The notes beneath the pieces are model-generated. The model had not been told where the DNA came from, did not search any database, and saw only the letters and a program-made list of their open reading frames with translations. A stretch of DNA of 64,000 nt from Malania oleifera. Lineage: Eukaryota > Streptophyta > Magnoliopsida > Santalales > Ximeniaceae. A program made the translations under genes and the position numbers. The DNA lies in contig NC_080425.1 in NCBI RefSeq assembly GCF_029873635.1, positions 39,497,390 through 39,561,389 of the forward strand, read 5' to 3'. Shown here in pieces: positions 10,896 to 22,059 of this stretch (position 1 is the stretch's first letter; every line of letters starts with the position of its first letter).

Positions 10896-10915
10896 TTCCC
10901 ACAGACGGCGCCAAC
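10896..10915 (-). other. Primer-binding site, Tat-type
   Basis: On the minus strand TTGGCGCCGTCTGTGGGAA directly follows the LTR ending GGCTGCAACA plus two bases. This TGGCGCCGTCTGTGGG form is typical of Tat/Ogre-lineage gypsy elements, which supports the lineage of this non-autonomous element. Confidence 0.8.
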
Positions 10916-11350
10916 TGTTGCAGCCAAAAATTGAACGACCTTCACGATCCCTGATCACGACCACCTGAAAAGAGATAAATAAGCAAGGCTTGGAGGACCC
11001 AGGGTGTACTCCGGGGGATCGCTCCGATGCCTAAGTCAGGGATTGACTTGAGAGGTTTTTTTATGTAACAGTAAAGTAGAGTTTAGAATGAGATACCTTA
11101 ACCTCTTCTCTGAATCTCCATTTATAGTGATGGAGTTTGACCCAAGGGTGATGTGCCATATATTAGCGAATTATGGCGCAAACGTGAATCGCTCCAGTTG
11201 TTATAACATTGGCGTAGATTGCTCTAGTCATCATGGAGCTGGCGTCAATTGCTCTGCCTGAGCAGTTGACTTAGGTGGTAATTGCCCTCATCAATGCTGG
11301 GCTCTAGTTTCCTTTGGATTTATGGTAAGTGATATATTTGAGGTATATCA
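10916..11350 (-). repeat. LTR copy 2 (5' LTR)
   Basis: It carries the full TGTTGCAG edge and adjoins the primer-binding site, so it is the 5' LTR. Confidence 0.9.
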
Positions 11351-11779
11351 GTTCCAAAAATTGAACGACCTTCACGATCCCTGATCACGACCACCTGAAA
11401 AGAGATAAATAAGCAAGGCTTGGAGGACCTAGGGTGTACTCCGGGGGATCGCTCCGATGCCTAAGTCAGGGATTGACTTGGGAGGTTTTTTTATGCAACA
11501 GTAAAGTAGAGTTTAGAATGAGATACCTTAACCTCTTCTCTGAATCCCCATTTATAGTGATGGAGTTTGACCCAAGGGTGATGTGCCATTTATTAGCGAA
11601 TTATGGCGCAGATGTGAATCGCTCAGTTGTTATAACGTTGGCATAGATTGCTCTAGTCATCATGGAGCTGGCGTCAATTGCTCTGCCTGAGCAGTTGACT
11701 TAGGTGGTAATTGCCCTCATCAATGCTGGGCTCTAGTCTCCTTTGGATTTATGGTAAGTGGTATATTTAAGGTATATCA
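11351..11779 (-). repeat. LTR copy 3 (tandem extra LTR)
   Basis: Directly abuts copy 2 and lacks the GCAG of the terminal TGTTGCAG. It ends in GGTATATCA followed by the inferred target duplication ATAAT. Confidence 0.9.
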
Positions 11780-11784
11780 ATAAT

Positions 11785-13262
11785 AATTAAAAAATATTTA
11801 ATTTCCTTTTCTCTTATTTTTTTTTTCTCTTATTTGGTTGGTTGTAACTATTATCATTTCTTAGTATATCAAATTTACTGACTTACAGAAATCATATTAT
11901 ACCACTCATTCAACTTACCATTCACATTTAAGTAACTTTTACATTTTGCTCATATTGTTTCTTAGTTGTTCAACATTCTAAACCATAAAATCATATTTGG
12001 TCTTATAATGTCTTATAAAAAATTTATTTTAATTTTAACGATATTCTATGATCACACAACACACTTGATGCACTCCTCCATTTTACCCAACTTATTTTAA
12101 TTTTATGTAATACATCTTCAATTTTTTCTTTCGCTTGCATAATAGATCCAAGATATTTAAATCTATTAGCGCTATTGATTTCTTGATTATCAAGTTTAAT
12201 CTTCTCCCCATTACTACTCCTTACATTACTAAAATTACATTTCATATATTCTATTTTATTCCTAATTATCCTAAACCCTTTAGACTCTCATTTGTTTCTC
12301 TAAAGTTCTGACTTAAATTCCATCCATTCCTACTATCATCAACCAACACGAAATATACCAAGGGAGCACATTTTGTATATTTTTAGTAAGTTAATTAATC
12401 AATAAATTTAAAAGATAAGAATTCAAAGTAGAACCTTGATGTACATTTATCATGATTGGAAAATCTTTAGATTTACCTTTTATAGTCCTAATGCTAATCA
12501 CTACTTTATCATGTTTATCTTTAATGACTACCACTATATATCTACTGCATACTCCCTTTTTCCTAAGACCCACCAAAGTCCCCAAGTATACTATCATATG
12601 CTTTCTTTATGTCAATAAAAATCATGCAAGTCCCTATTCGTTTTCCTAAACTTTTCAATTAAACTTCTCAAAAGATAAATAGTTTTTTATGTTGATCTCC
12701 CAAGCATAAAACCAAATTAATTTTCTAAAATCATCATTTCTAGTTTTATTCTATGTTCAATTATCTTTTTCCATAATTTCATTATACGACTCATAATCTT
12801 AATTTCACGATAGTTATTACAATTTTGAATATTTCTTTTAGTTTTGTATAAAGGTACGAATGTATGTTTCCTCCATTCTTTTGACATTTTTTTTTTTTTT
12901 TGGTTTTATAATAGTGATGAATATATTAGTTAACCAAATAATTCCTTTTATCTCTTAAATATTTCCAAAATTCAATTGGTATTTTATCTAGTCCTATAAA
13001 TTTTTCATTTTTCAATTTTTTAATATCATCTTAACTTGAAAGACTCATATTCTTTGTCTTCTCCTCATTTGCCACTTCCAAGTTCAATCTTTCAATTTGG
13101 TTTCATTAAATAACTTATCAAAATATCTTCATCATATCTCATTTATGTCTTCTTCTCTAATTATGACATTATTATTTTCATCATTTCTACATTTTATATC
13201 ACATAATTTTTACATTTTCTTTCTCTAGTTCTAGCAAGTTTATAAATGTCTTTTTCTCCTTT
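11785..13262 (-). pseudogene. RTE-clade LINE reverse transcriptase, C-terminal half
   Basis: Minus-strand frames give the ordered RT motifs of plant RTE elements. These include KEWRKHTFVPLYK and NCNNYREIKIMS, with FGFMLGRST near 12700. VHQGSTLNSYLL follows at 12391-12470, and the C-terminal block FKYLGSIMQ with KISWVKWRSAS lies at 12050-12170. Many stops and frameshifts break it. The missing catalytic FxDD region falls between open segments. The sequence before 13262 (EKDIYKLARTRERK) continues the frame that ends at 13679 on the other side of a SINE insertion. Confidence 0.75.
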
Positions 13263-13263
13263 C

Positions 13264-13678
13264 TTTTTTTTTTATTACATTGGAACTCCAGCCACCAACG
13301 AGTCCTTCAGACCTCCCGGTGCGGCACCAAACCTACGGATCAGCATCCTCCGCCCCTAGGTCTCGCTAATCAAGGCAAAGTCCGGAATGCGGACACGACT
13401 TATGTGCATCAGTTGGACGTTCGGTCAACCTGACCCCCGGGACACATCTCCATTACCATCAACGGTCCCCGCTGGCTTATAGAGAACTCTCACTATCCAC
13501 GATCCCCGTTGGCTCACAGAGCATACTCTCACCTTCCACGGTCCCCGCTGGCTTACAGAGTAAACTCTCACCATCCACAGGCACCGCTGGCTCCGTGAGT
13601 GTATCTACCTAGAATTGAACCCCCATTGCTCCTTCTTACTTGCTGATGCCTTTCTACCGTGTCATGCCTGTGAGGGCC
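13264..13678 (-). mobile_element. tRNA-derived SINE inserted in the LINE
   Basis: The unit is about 405 bp plus a poly(A) tail (T10 at 13264-13273 on the plus strand). Near its head on the minus strand are an A-box-like AGGCATGACACGG (13657-13669) and a B-box GGTTCAATTCT (13611-13621). The 35-base spacing is right for an RNA polymerase III promoter. Flanking direct repeats TTTTTCTCCTT(T)CTTTT at 13251-13267 and 13679-13694 look like a ~16-bp target duplication, and the LINE reading frame resumes across them. The body contains four ~38-bp units (13464, 13501, 13540, 13579). It lacks the compact size of most plant SINEs. Confidence 0.65.
13464..13600 (-). repeat. ~38-bp tandem units inside the SINE
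   Basis: GRTCCCCGYTGGCTYA-type units start at 13464, 13501, 13540 and about 13579 (spacing 37-39). They are GC-rich and moderately diverged. Confidence 0.85.
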
Positions 13679-13897
13679 TTTTTCTCCTTCTTTTGTATCT
13701 AGTCTAGTATAAAAAGTATCATAAGCTCTATATTTAGTTTCACTAATAGTCATTTTTTACATTTTTTCTCACCTCCTTATATTTTTCAAGATTTTTTATA
13801 TTTCTACAATTTTGCCTTATTTTATACCAATTTCTTTTTTGTCTTAATGGCTTTTTGAACTTATTGATCCAACCATTAACTTTCTTTACTACCCAAG
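13679..13897 (-). pseudogene. RTE LINE, linker between endonuclease and RT
   Basis: The minus strand reads SETKYRAYDTFYTRLDTKEG, matching the RTE linker upstream of the reverse transcriptase. It is bounded by the SINE on one side and the gypsy solo LTR on the other. Confidence 0.7.
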
Positions 13898-14949
13898 TGT
13901 AGAGACTCAGAAAATAGTAATTAATGAAATAATAAAGGAAAAAAAAAGGAGTTGGTTTGGCACAGGTCCAAACTGTCGATGGTTTGAGTCTATCTCAGAA
14001 AACTGTCGACGATTACAACAACTGAGAGCATTTAAAGTGCCAAACCGTCGATGGTTTCGTCAAGCCTAGGAAAACCATCGACGATTTTGAGTTACTGTGT
14101 TAGGTATAGGTAAAATAGTAGAAATGGTTTGATTAAAAAGGTCAAACCTTCGATAGTTTTAGGGAAACAGTCAGCAGTTTCCCCTGTGCCAACAACCCTA
14201 TATAAAGGGGTTTATGTCATTTTATTTGTTAAAAATCAAAACACTCCCTTTCTCTCTCTCTTAGGACTGTGGCCTCCACTCCTTCTCTCTTCAATTTTTC
14301 TCTCGAAATAAGCCCGAATCAACTAATAAACATCATTTCAAGATCCCTGTTATGATTCTCCGCTGTTTAGCTGGAGCGATTTCGTTGTTCAGGCTTCCCA
14401 AGCACCACTCCAAACCTAGTGTAAGGAAGTTGTTTTTTCAGGTTTAATTAATTACTTAAATATGTGGGCCTTGGGGATGTTAAAATGATAAATATTTTGG
14501 GGTTGAACTAATTGAGTTAGGGTATATGGATACAAGTTTGTGCGAGTGTCGCAGGCATAATTTTGGGATCCCTATAGACATAGCTCCAGGAAACAAGGGG
14601 AACAAGTTATGTCAGTTATTTTAGAAAATTGTACCGATTAAAATATAGCATGCGATTACAGGATTATAGAGTATAAATGTCTAGCTGAATGATACAAAGT
14701 ATGAAAGTTATGGGTATGAAAATTATAGTTTTACGTATATATATGTATTTTGGAAAAAGTCTGGTATTTGGGATTTAGATAAACCCTAGAGATGAGTATA
14801 TTATTATTTTATAGTAGAGAATTATAGTTTATCCCACACAACATGGAAATACAGTTTTTCTCATACAGATTATTATATTATGAATATTGTTTAAATTGTG
14901 TGGCGTGAGAAAGGATAGTTTTAAATATAGAGTTTATATATAGTATTTT

Positions 14950-15172
14950 ACAGAGCCATGAAATTACAGTTTATTCAGAATCATGATGTACAGTTTTATA
15001 CAGATTCATAGTATTACGGATTTATACAAAACCATGATATTACAAATTTATACAGAACCATGATATTATAGTTTATACAAAATTATGTTATTATAGTTTA
15101 TACAGAATCATGGTATTATAGTTTATACAGAATCATGGTATTATAGTTTATACAGAATCATGGTAATATAGT
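14950..15172 (+). repeat. ~25-bp tandem array in gypsy solo LTR
   Basis: Units of the form TTTATACAGAATCATGGTAT. The last three units are almost identical (period 25); earlier ones are degenerate. Confidence 0.85.
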
Positions 15173-15518
15173 AACATTTATAAATAGTATTATATAGTAT
15201 CAGATCCCTGATGGACCAGAGATTCACAAAGAGCATGATACCGTTGCTATACAGTTATAGTAGTGCAGCCACACTTTCACATAAAGTGTTGGTAAATCTG
15301 TCGATTGGGCCAGAGGACAGTAGAGGATCCCCCTGGAGTCTGGACCAGACTAGGTAAACCAATCGTACTCCTAGTTACAGCTACAATTAGAGATACAGAT
15401 ACAGTTTGACTTAACCTGATAGGCTAGTCATGGTTAAGCCCAGCCTAGGGGCCGCACAACTCCATCAAGCGGGGTTAATTCATGATTACAGTTATCCATC
15501 TAAGGAAGTTTTCACAAT

Positions 15519-15525
<7 letters not shown>

Positions 15526-15552
<27 letters not shown>

Positions 15553-15633
15553 CTTACGAAAATAGAATTATTTATCATAATTAAAGGTAAGTTCAAATAG
15601 AAAATATGTATTTTAAATGACATAAGTGTGAGT

Positions 15634-15688
<55 letters not shown>
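15526..15688. repeat. Two (TA)n microsatellites
   Basis: Runs of alternating TA at 15526-15551 and 15638-15688, within the solo LTR. Confidence 0.95.
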
Positions 15689-15690
<2 letters not shown>

Positions 15691-16191
15691 TGCCTTTTTA
15701 GTTACAACTGAATTAATAGCTATGTTTTGATTATATAAAACTCATCTGCCACACACTGATATTAACTTATGCCCACTTACTGAGAGGTGTCTCACCTTGA
15801 GAATTCAAACATTTCAGGAGATCTAGGCAGACAGGCGGAGCAAGCTCCGAGGTAGAGGAGGTTCTGGTACTACCCTAATTTTAGGGTAAGTGTTTGAACT
15901 GGGAGATATGTTTTTGTATAATCCCTAGGGTATTTTATGGATTATTGGGGATGTATATGTATATGTATGGAGGTTATAGCACTCTGGTATTGTAAATAAG
16001 GTTTGAGTATTTTATGTTTTTCGCTGCATAGATAGTAGGTATTTATGGACAGGTTTATCCTCAGTACTCCACTTTGGGTCTGGGATGACATTGTGGATGT
16101 TATTATCGGTATCAAAGTAATTTTATATTTTTAGCAGCATGAAAAGAAAAAAAAAAAGAAATTTATATAGAAGAATTTTTGGGTCGTGACA

Positions 16192-17100
16192 CCAAGTATC
16201 TTCCCTTAGAGTCACCTAAAACCTCTTTTGTTACTTATGATAGAATTAATCATTTTATTCTAAATAGTATTTGTTTCTGCCTTACTCCCTACTATCCAGT
16301 CACACTTTTTTTTAATTTTATCTTTGAATTTTGCTGTATTATCTTTCTTCAAGCTCCACCATCTAGTTCTTTTGTATTGATTTATATTACTATTTCTCTT
16401 CCATTTTTTAAATATGTATATATAATACTAGAATTTTATGTTGTGTAGGCAAACTTTCATATGGTATAATTTTAAAATTCTTACAAAATATACGATCCCT
16501 GTTTCTAGTTAAGAAAAAATCTATTTGACTTTTATTATACTCACTCTTGAAAGTTATTAAATGTTTTTTTCTCTCTATAAAACAAATATTTTTCAATATA
16601 ACCAAATCATTAGACATGGAAAATTTTAATATTATATCATTGACCTCATTTTTATCTCTATATCCGTAGCCTCCATATATCCTCTCATAACCTATTTTTA
16701 TTTTTTTAATATGTCCATTCAAATCAGGTCCTATGAATATTTTTTCAGATGTTGGAATCCCTTATAAAATGCTGTCCATGTCTTCCCAAAATTATCTTTT
16801 AAGATTTTCTACTAAGCTTATTCGGGGAGCATATGCACTAATGACATTTACTATTTCTATCTCTAAAGTTATCTTGAAGTCTTTGTCTACAATAATTCCC
16901 ACCCTATTTTTATATATGTTTCTCTTTATTAGTGTATCAAAGTTTAAATTCTGATTTTTTATTTTTCTAACTTTCTCTCCTACCAATTTCACCTCTTGAA
17001 GGCAGATTAAATGAATTTTCCTTCTAAACATTACTCATACTTATTAGTGATAGCTTAGTGATAGTTTTAGATTGGTAACTAAAACGGCAGTGACAACTAA
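16192..17100 (-). pseudogene. RTE-clade LINE endonuclease domain
   Basis: Minus strand, upstream part of the same LINE. The frame at 16792-17031 holds ICLQEVKL and VNVISAYAPR, the apurinic-type endonuclease motifs. The frame at 16408-16722 continues with FNGHIKK-like, GYGYRDKNE and TFKSEYNKSQIDFFLTR, matching the RTE endonuclease C-terminal motifs, including the SQID box. The missing start shows 5' truncation near 17100, normal for LINE copies. Stops and frameshifts make it inactive. Confidence 0.75.
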
Positions 17101-17105
17101 CTATT

Positions 17106-17631
17106 TGTAGAGACCCGGAGAATTATAGCAATTAAATAATAAAGGAAAAGAGAGAAAAAATTTTTTCCAAGGGGGCTCAGAAGGCCACTCGTCGACGAAT
17201 GAATAATAAAGGAAAAGAGAGAAAAGGATTTTTCCAAGGGGGCTCAACAGGGTCTCGTCGACGAACACAGAATGTTCGTCGACGAGTGGCCTTCTTGGGA
17301 ACGTCGATGAGGACACATGTGTCATCGACGAAGAGAAACCAAGAGCAGGATTGATGGCATGTGGGCTCGTCGATGAACCCATAGTCTTTGTCGACAAACT
17401 TCTTTCTTGGACTCGTCAACGAGGAGACGTGACTCGTCGACCACGTGGACAATACTCTATAAATATGCTCAAACTACATTTCCAGCGAGAAAACTTGTAT
17501 GCAAACCCCCCCCTCTCTCTCTCTCTCTCTCTCTCAAATCCATTTCTCTGACTTCTCTCTAAGCTTACAGTTTCGATTCTCGCCAGTTTGACGATCAGAG
17601 GCCGCCACGTTAGTCCTGGGAAGATTCTTTA
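17106..17631 (+). mobile_element. Gypsy (Tekay-like) LTR, 5' fragment
   Basis: Starts TGTAGAGACCCGG like the LTR at 13898 and carries GTCGAC motif clusters, a 67-bp tandem duplication (17135-17268) and a CT run at 17514-17534. It stops at 17631, where a minus-strand Sirevirus-like LTR begins, so the rest was lost or lies beyond that element. Confidence 0.75.
17254..17286. repeat. Perfect 14-bp inverted repeat with GTCGAC cores
   Basis: CTCGTCGACGAACA, a 5-base loop CAGAA, then TGTTCGTCGACGAG. Each arm contains a GTCGAC palindrome itself. Confidence 0.95.
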
Positions 17632-19537
17632 TGTTAGTTTTACTGTGATCCCAAGAGGGGGGTGAATTGGTATTTTTAAAATTAATGCCCTAGGTAAGTA
17701 TCCTAACAACAATATATTCACAACCCTAAAGTCAATCTAGTACAAGTAAATTAAATCAATTGTTATATGTACCAAAAATTAAATAACGCAATTTAATTAA
17801 CTAAGCATGCACTAGAAAACGGTAAAGAGAAGTCACATGCAGAAGTGTTATCGAGGTTCGGCAAATTTCCTACATCTCCGCCTTGGCTAACAAGTACAAG
17901 GATTACCACTATAATGCCCACTTAAACGAGTGGAGTGAAACCTACACAACCAGGTCAATTAGCACAGGGCTGACCTCAACCTTTACACACAATCCTTACC
18001 GGGCTACATTACCGTCCCCTCAGGCCACGCCTGGAAATACAACAGTATTCTCTTAATCAAATGGTACAGTGATTATGCTTTCATGTAAAATAGATATATA
18101 CCCAATACGCGCAGTTACATACACATCAATGACATGGATATAGTGTAAGCTCAATTATGCAAATAGTTGTGCTATCAACACTCAATATGGTATAATCAGT
18201 GAAATGCTCAAAAGTGTTCAATACAAGCAATATCTTGGAATTTAACCAAAACACAATTCAGTAGCAAATCAATATTCCAAAGATATGAATAAGATAATCA
18301 AACTAGTTCAAGAAGATTTTCTTCAATGAAATAAACACAATACTAGTTTGAAAATATTTTTCTTGTTAAAAAATATTTGCACAACAAAAATCAAAACTAT
18401 TGGGCACTTGTAATAACAATGCAAATATCCTAAGTTTACTTAGTTTATCCCAACACATGATTTATAATATGAAAATCTATGGGATAAACCTAAGCTAAAA
18501 CTCTCCAAAACAATGTCACAATCAAACACACAAATGGGAGTTTGTAGCAAATCTAGCAATCACAAGCACTTTAAATATGCTCTCACAATCTCAGAATGTA
18601 TCAAGGAAGTGAAGATTTGAGAGTATTTGGACAAAGAGTGTATTTTGAAAAGAGAGGATTTTTTGGCTAATCAAATTGCTAATTCTTGCTAATCTTTGCA
18701 AATGAGCCTATATTTATAGGCAAGGTAAAAAATATAACCGTTTGGGACTCGTTGGGAATTATTAAAAAAGTTTCAAATAGTTAAAACACCATTAACCCAA
18801 CTAAACCCAATTTTACTGCAGTTAAAATAATTTTAACCCGCCGAGGTTCGGGTGGCTAAACTGTGGTTTGGTTGTCTGAACAAACACAATTTTAAAAGTC
18901 TTTAAATTCAGTTCGGCAGCTCAATTTTGAGTTCGGTGGCCTGAAACAAAGTCAGAAAAATTTCTTCATAACTTCGAGTGCCCGGTCATAGGTTCGATAG
19001 CCCAAACTCGTGTGTTCGGTTGCCTAGTGCTTTATTTGAACTATATCTCTCGGTAGCCCGAGTTGGTGGAATGTCCCTTTAGAAGGGTTCGGACGCTTGT
19101 GGAGAGTATGCATAAATATGTTCAGTCGCTCAGTTCGAGTGCCCGAGGAGATCTGAACTTCTGGGGTTCGATCGCCGGAGCTCTATCAATTTCCCTAATA
19201 ATATTCAATTTAAGAGCTTTTTCAACACTCCTGTATTTTGTATGATATGTGTGTGAGTGTTGGGACCTAGAGTCATACTATGGTCTTACTAAGCTTATCA
19301 TATATCCTATATGCATGATATGCAGGTAAGAAATACATACCATATTCCCAAGTTACTATTACATACCCATATTACATGAATTGAATTGGCAATACAAATT
19401 AAAGTCTTTAGGGTCTTCATGTTGCTTCAAGTGTCAATCGTTGAGATGCTCATCTAAGCATGCACAAACCCTTGACAACCATCAAATACCTAAGTATTTG
19501 TCAATATCAAAATCGGGTATGACCAATAAGGTCAACA
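17632..19537 (-). mobile_element. Sirevirus-like 3' LTR (copy A)
   Basis: Minus-strand LTR with plus-strand edges TGTTAGTTTTACTGTGATCCC and AAGGTCAACA. It shares the AGAGGGGGGTGAATTGG edge block, a TTATCGAGGTTCGGCAAATT block (about 17848) and a C-rich GGTTCGGT motif cluster (18840-19170) with the other LTRs of this family. The matching internal region lies to the right (19538-20876), so this is a 3' LTR. Confidence 0.8.
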
Positions 19538-20189
19538 TTCTTCCTTTTTTCGATGATGACAAATATATCATGAAAAAATTGGGTATAGCCTTAGAAGGCT
19601 CCCCCTAACAATGTGCATCATGTAAAACTCTAATAATAAACTCTAATAATTATTCATGTAAGTTCAATTCAATCCAATTTCCAATTTTCAATAAGTTAAC
19701 CCAATTTTTACCCTCTCTTATCCATCTCCCCCTTTTGGTAACAGCAAAAAGGGTCATGAAACTAATAGCCTTAGGCATTAGGTATAGAACATTAGTACAC
19801 AACAGAAGTTTTGGGAATTTTAAAAATTTTGGTAGCATGCCGTTTGAAAATAAGACATTTCCCAAAAATTCCTATATAAAAATGACCTGTTTAGAGTATT
19901 TAAGACTTAATAGTTTATCCATAACTAGGCAACTCAAATAGTTCCAGTATGATCAAGATATAAAACATAAGTGTAATCATCATCATGCAGTAAATATGAG
20001 AATTATGCATTGCAAACCATAATCAATTAACACAAAGTCTAAGCCAATAAAAGATATCAATAGTTATATTAGATGTTAGACTTTTAAAATTTATTTGAAT
20101 GCTCCCCTTGAATTTATGCAAACTATGAAATATCTAGGCTCTACTATGCATAAGACCAAATTCACGTCTAATTTATATGAACCTATATT
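19538..20189 (-). mobile_element. Sirevirus-like 3' noncoding region with polypurine modules
   Basis: Two purine-tract modules precede the LTR on the minus strand (plus-strand TTCTTCCTTTTTTCGATGATGAC at 19538-19560 in part, and CATCTCCCCCTTTTGGTAAC near 19725). A conserved AGCATGCCGTTTGAAAATAA block near 19836 recurs in the other copies. No envelope-like frame is present here. Confidence 0.65.
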
Positions 20190-20876
20190 CTAGAAGTGGT
20201 TTAGTGAAAATGTCCACCCACTGCTCATTAGTGCATACAAACTCAAGAACCACATCCCCTTTCTGCACATGATCACGAAGGAAGTGATGTCTAATTCAAT
20301 GTGTTTAGTTTGTGAATGTGAGATAGGATTTTTAGAGATGTTGATTGCTCTAGTATTATCACATTTAATCGGTATTGTATCATAGTGCAATCCAAAATCC
20401 ATAAGTTGTTGTTTCATATAAAGAGTTTGAGCACAACAACTTTCAGCCGCAATATATTCTGCTTCGGCTGTGGATAAGGTAACTGAATTTTGTTTCTTGG
20501 AGAACCAAGAAACGAGATATTGTCCTAAATAGAAACAAGTGCCTTTGGTACTCTTTCTATCAACCTTACTACTGGCAAAGTCAGCATCTGTATAGCTCAC
20601 AATCTCAAAGGTAGTATGCTTAGGGTACCATAGTCTTAACTCTATAGTTCCAACTAGATACCTAAGGATTTGTTTAACCACTATTAGATGAGATTCCTTA
20701 GGAGCAGCTTGAAACCTAGCATACATGCACACACTAAACATAATATCAGGCCTACTAGTAGTGAGATATAGAAGACTCCCAATCATGCCACGATACAATT
20801 TCACGTCAAGAGGGATCCTTTGCTCATCTTTATCAAGTTTAATGGAAGAACTCATAGGGGTACTAATCTTGTGAGG
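20190..20876 (-). pseudogene. Sirevirus-like copia pol: reverse transcriptase end and RNase H
   Basis: One open minus-strand frame of about 220 codons holds the end of the reverse transcriptase (LYRGMIGSLLYLTTSRPDI, then RYLVGT) and RNase H. The RNase H acidic residues are visible in YTDADFA, STAEAEY and CDNTRAI. After HSQTKHIEL a 1-base shift (about 20285) throws the last ~35 codons out of frame, although HHFLRDHVQKGD and VDIFTKPL remain readable in the next frame. The 5' side stops at ISTPMSSS (20876), where a plus-strand CACTA transposase begins, so the polymerase YVDD core, integrase and gag are missing. Confidence 0.85.
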
Positions 20877-20884
20877 GATGCATG

Positions 20885-22059
20885 GGTGCCCTTATATCCA
20901 AACTGTATGAAATTTTCAAAATTGGAGTTCCTGATAAAGTTGTTTCATGCAAGGACAATGCATGGGTCATCTCAGAGCGCATTCAACATGCATTTAGACC
21001 TAATTAAGGTGGTATTACCTGATGGTGAAACACTTCCAAAGTCCTTTTACGAGGCAAAGACATACATGCGTGAATTGGGTCTCAGTTACACTCCAATACA
21101 TGCTTGTACGTATGATTGTGCACTCTTTTATGGTGAACTTGAAAATGCGAATGAGTGCCCAGAATGTGGTGAACCGAGGTATAAAACTATTCAGAAGAAG
21201 GCTAAAAAGATCCCCAAAATTTTTTGCAATATTGTCCATTAATATTGTGGTTTCAACGATTGCGTATGTGCAGAAAGACTGCTGCGGATATGAGATGGCA
21301 TAAAGAGAAACGTCTTCAAGAGGAAAACACCCTTAGCTATCCAGTGGACTCAGAAGCTTGGGCCGAGTTTGATAAAATGAATCCGTGGTTTTCTAGTGAT
21401 CGTCACAACATCAAATTTGGCCTTGCTTTATATGGGTTCAATCCTTTCATAACATGAACAACCCTTTATTTATATGTCTCTGCTTATTCTCAAACCGAGG
21501 GCACCTGGTAATGATATTGATGTTTACTTGATGTCGTTAATTGATGAGTTGATATGGGAAAAAGGAGTGGAGACATTCGATGTGGAAATCGAGACAACAT
21601 TTCAGATGCATGCTACACTGTTGTGGACAATTAATGATTTCCTCGCCTATGGTAATCTTTTGGGCTAGAGCACAAAAGGTTAGTTAGCATCCTTAGTGTG
21701 TAATAAGGATGTTGGGTCCTTACCCTTAAAGCTTAGAAGCAAGTTATGCTTTATGTGTCATCGTCATTTTCTACGGCCTGGACATCCTTAGAGGATTCGT
21801 GGTGTCAAAAGCTTTAATGGAAAACTTGAATGAAGTTTGCAACCAAACCAACTAAGTAGGGAAGACATATTAAACTAGCTCAGGTTGATCAAATATGTGA
21901 AATTTGGGAAACCCCCGAGTAGTAGAAAAAGGAAATGTGCTGAGTGGGAGTTAAATTGGACAAAAAAAAAAAAACATCCTCATTGAGTTTCCATACTAGA
22001 AAGATCTTCCACTATGCCACAACTTGGATGCTTTGCACATCGAGAAAAACATTTGTGAG
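20885..22059 (+). pseudogene. CACTA (En/Spm) TNP2 transposase remnant
   Basis: Plus-strand frames follow the TNP2 protein in order. KFSKLEFLIKLFHAR opens the frame at 20900. GLSYTPIHACTYDC and a zinc-knuckle-like CPECGEPRYK lie near 21075-21190. RWHKEKRLQEEN and FNPF follow at 21290-21450, then APGNDIDVYLMSLIDEL and LLWTINDFLAYGNL at 21490-21660. After that come decayed CHRHFL, ELNWTKKK and NLDALHIEKNICE at 22025-22059. Several frameshifts and stops interrupt it. It begins next to a copia pol fragment and ends where a Sirevirus-like LTR starts, so neither terminus of the transposon is seen here. Confidence 0.8.

Larger units (their letters stand above)
8440..11779 (-). mobile_element. Non-autonomous LTR retrotransposon (Tat-like) with captured gene fragment
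   Basis: Three LTR copies of about 430-435 bp lie at 8440-8874, 10916-11350 and 11351-11779. The primer-binding site at 10896-10915 and a purine-rich tract at 8875-8893 both read on the minus strand, so the element runs from high to low coordinates. The internal region (8875-10915, about 2.0 kb) has no gag, protease, reverse transcriptase or integrase. It carries a 79-bp minisatellite and an RRM gene fragment instead. Flanks read ATAAA on the left (8435-8439) and ATAAT on the right (11780-11784), a 4-of-5 match expected of a 5-bp target duplication. The third LTR stands directly next to the second, as unequal recombination between LTRs would leave. Confidence 0.8.
13898..16191 (+). mobile_element. 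Gypsy (Tekay-like) solo LTR with perfect target duplication
   Basis: Begins TGTAGAGACTCAG and ends GGGTCGTGACA, 2294 bp in all. Both sides carry CCAAG (13893-13897 and 16192-16196), an exact 5-bp target-site duplication. No internal region is present, so two LTRs have recombined to one. Inside are GTCGAC-type motifs (13965-14165), a ~25-bp tandem array (about 14950-15170), (TA)n tracts at 15526-15551 and 15638-15688, the GGTGTCTCACC box at 15786-15796 and TTTCAGGA. It splits an RTE LINE. Confidence 0.9.
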
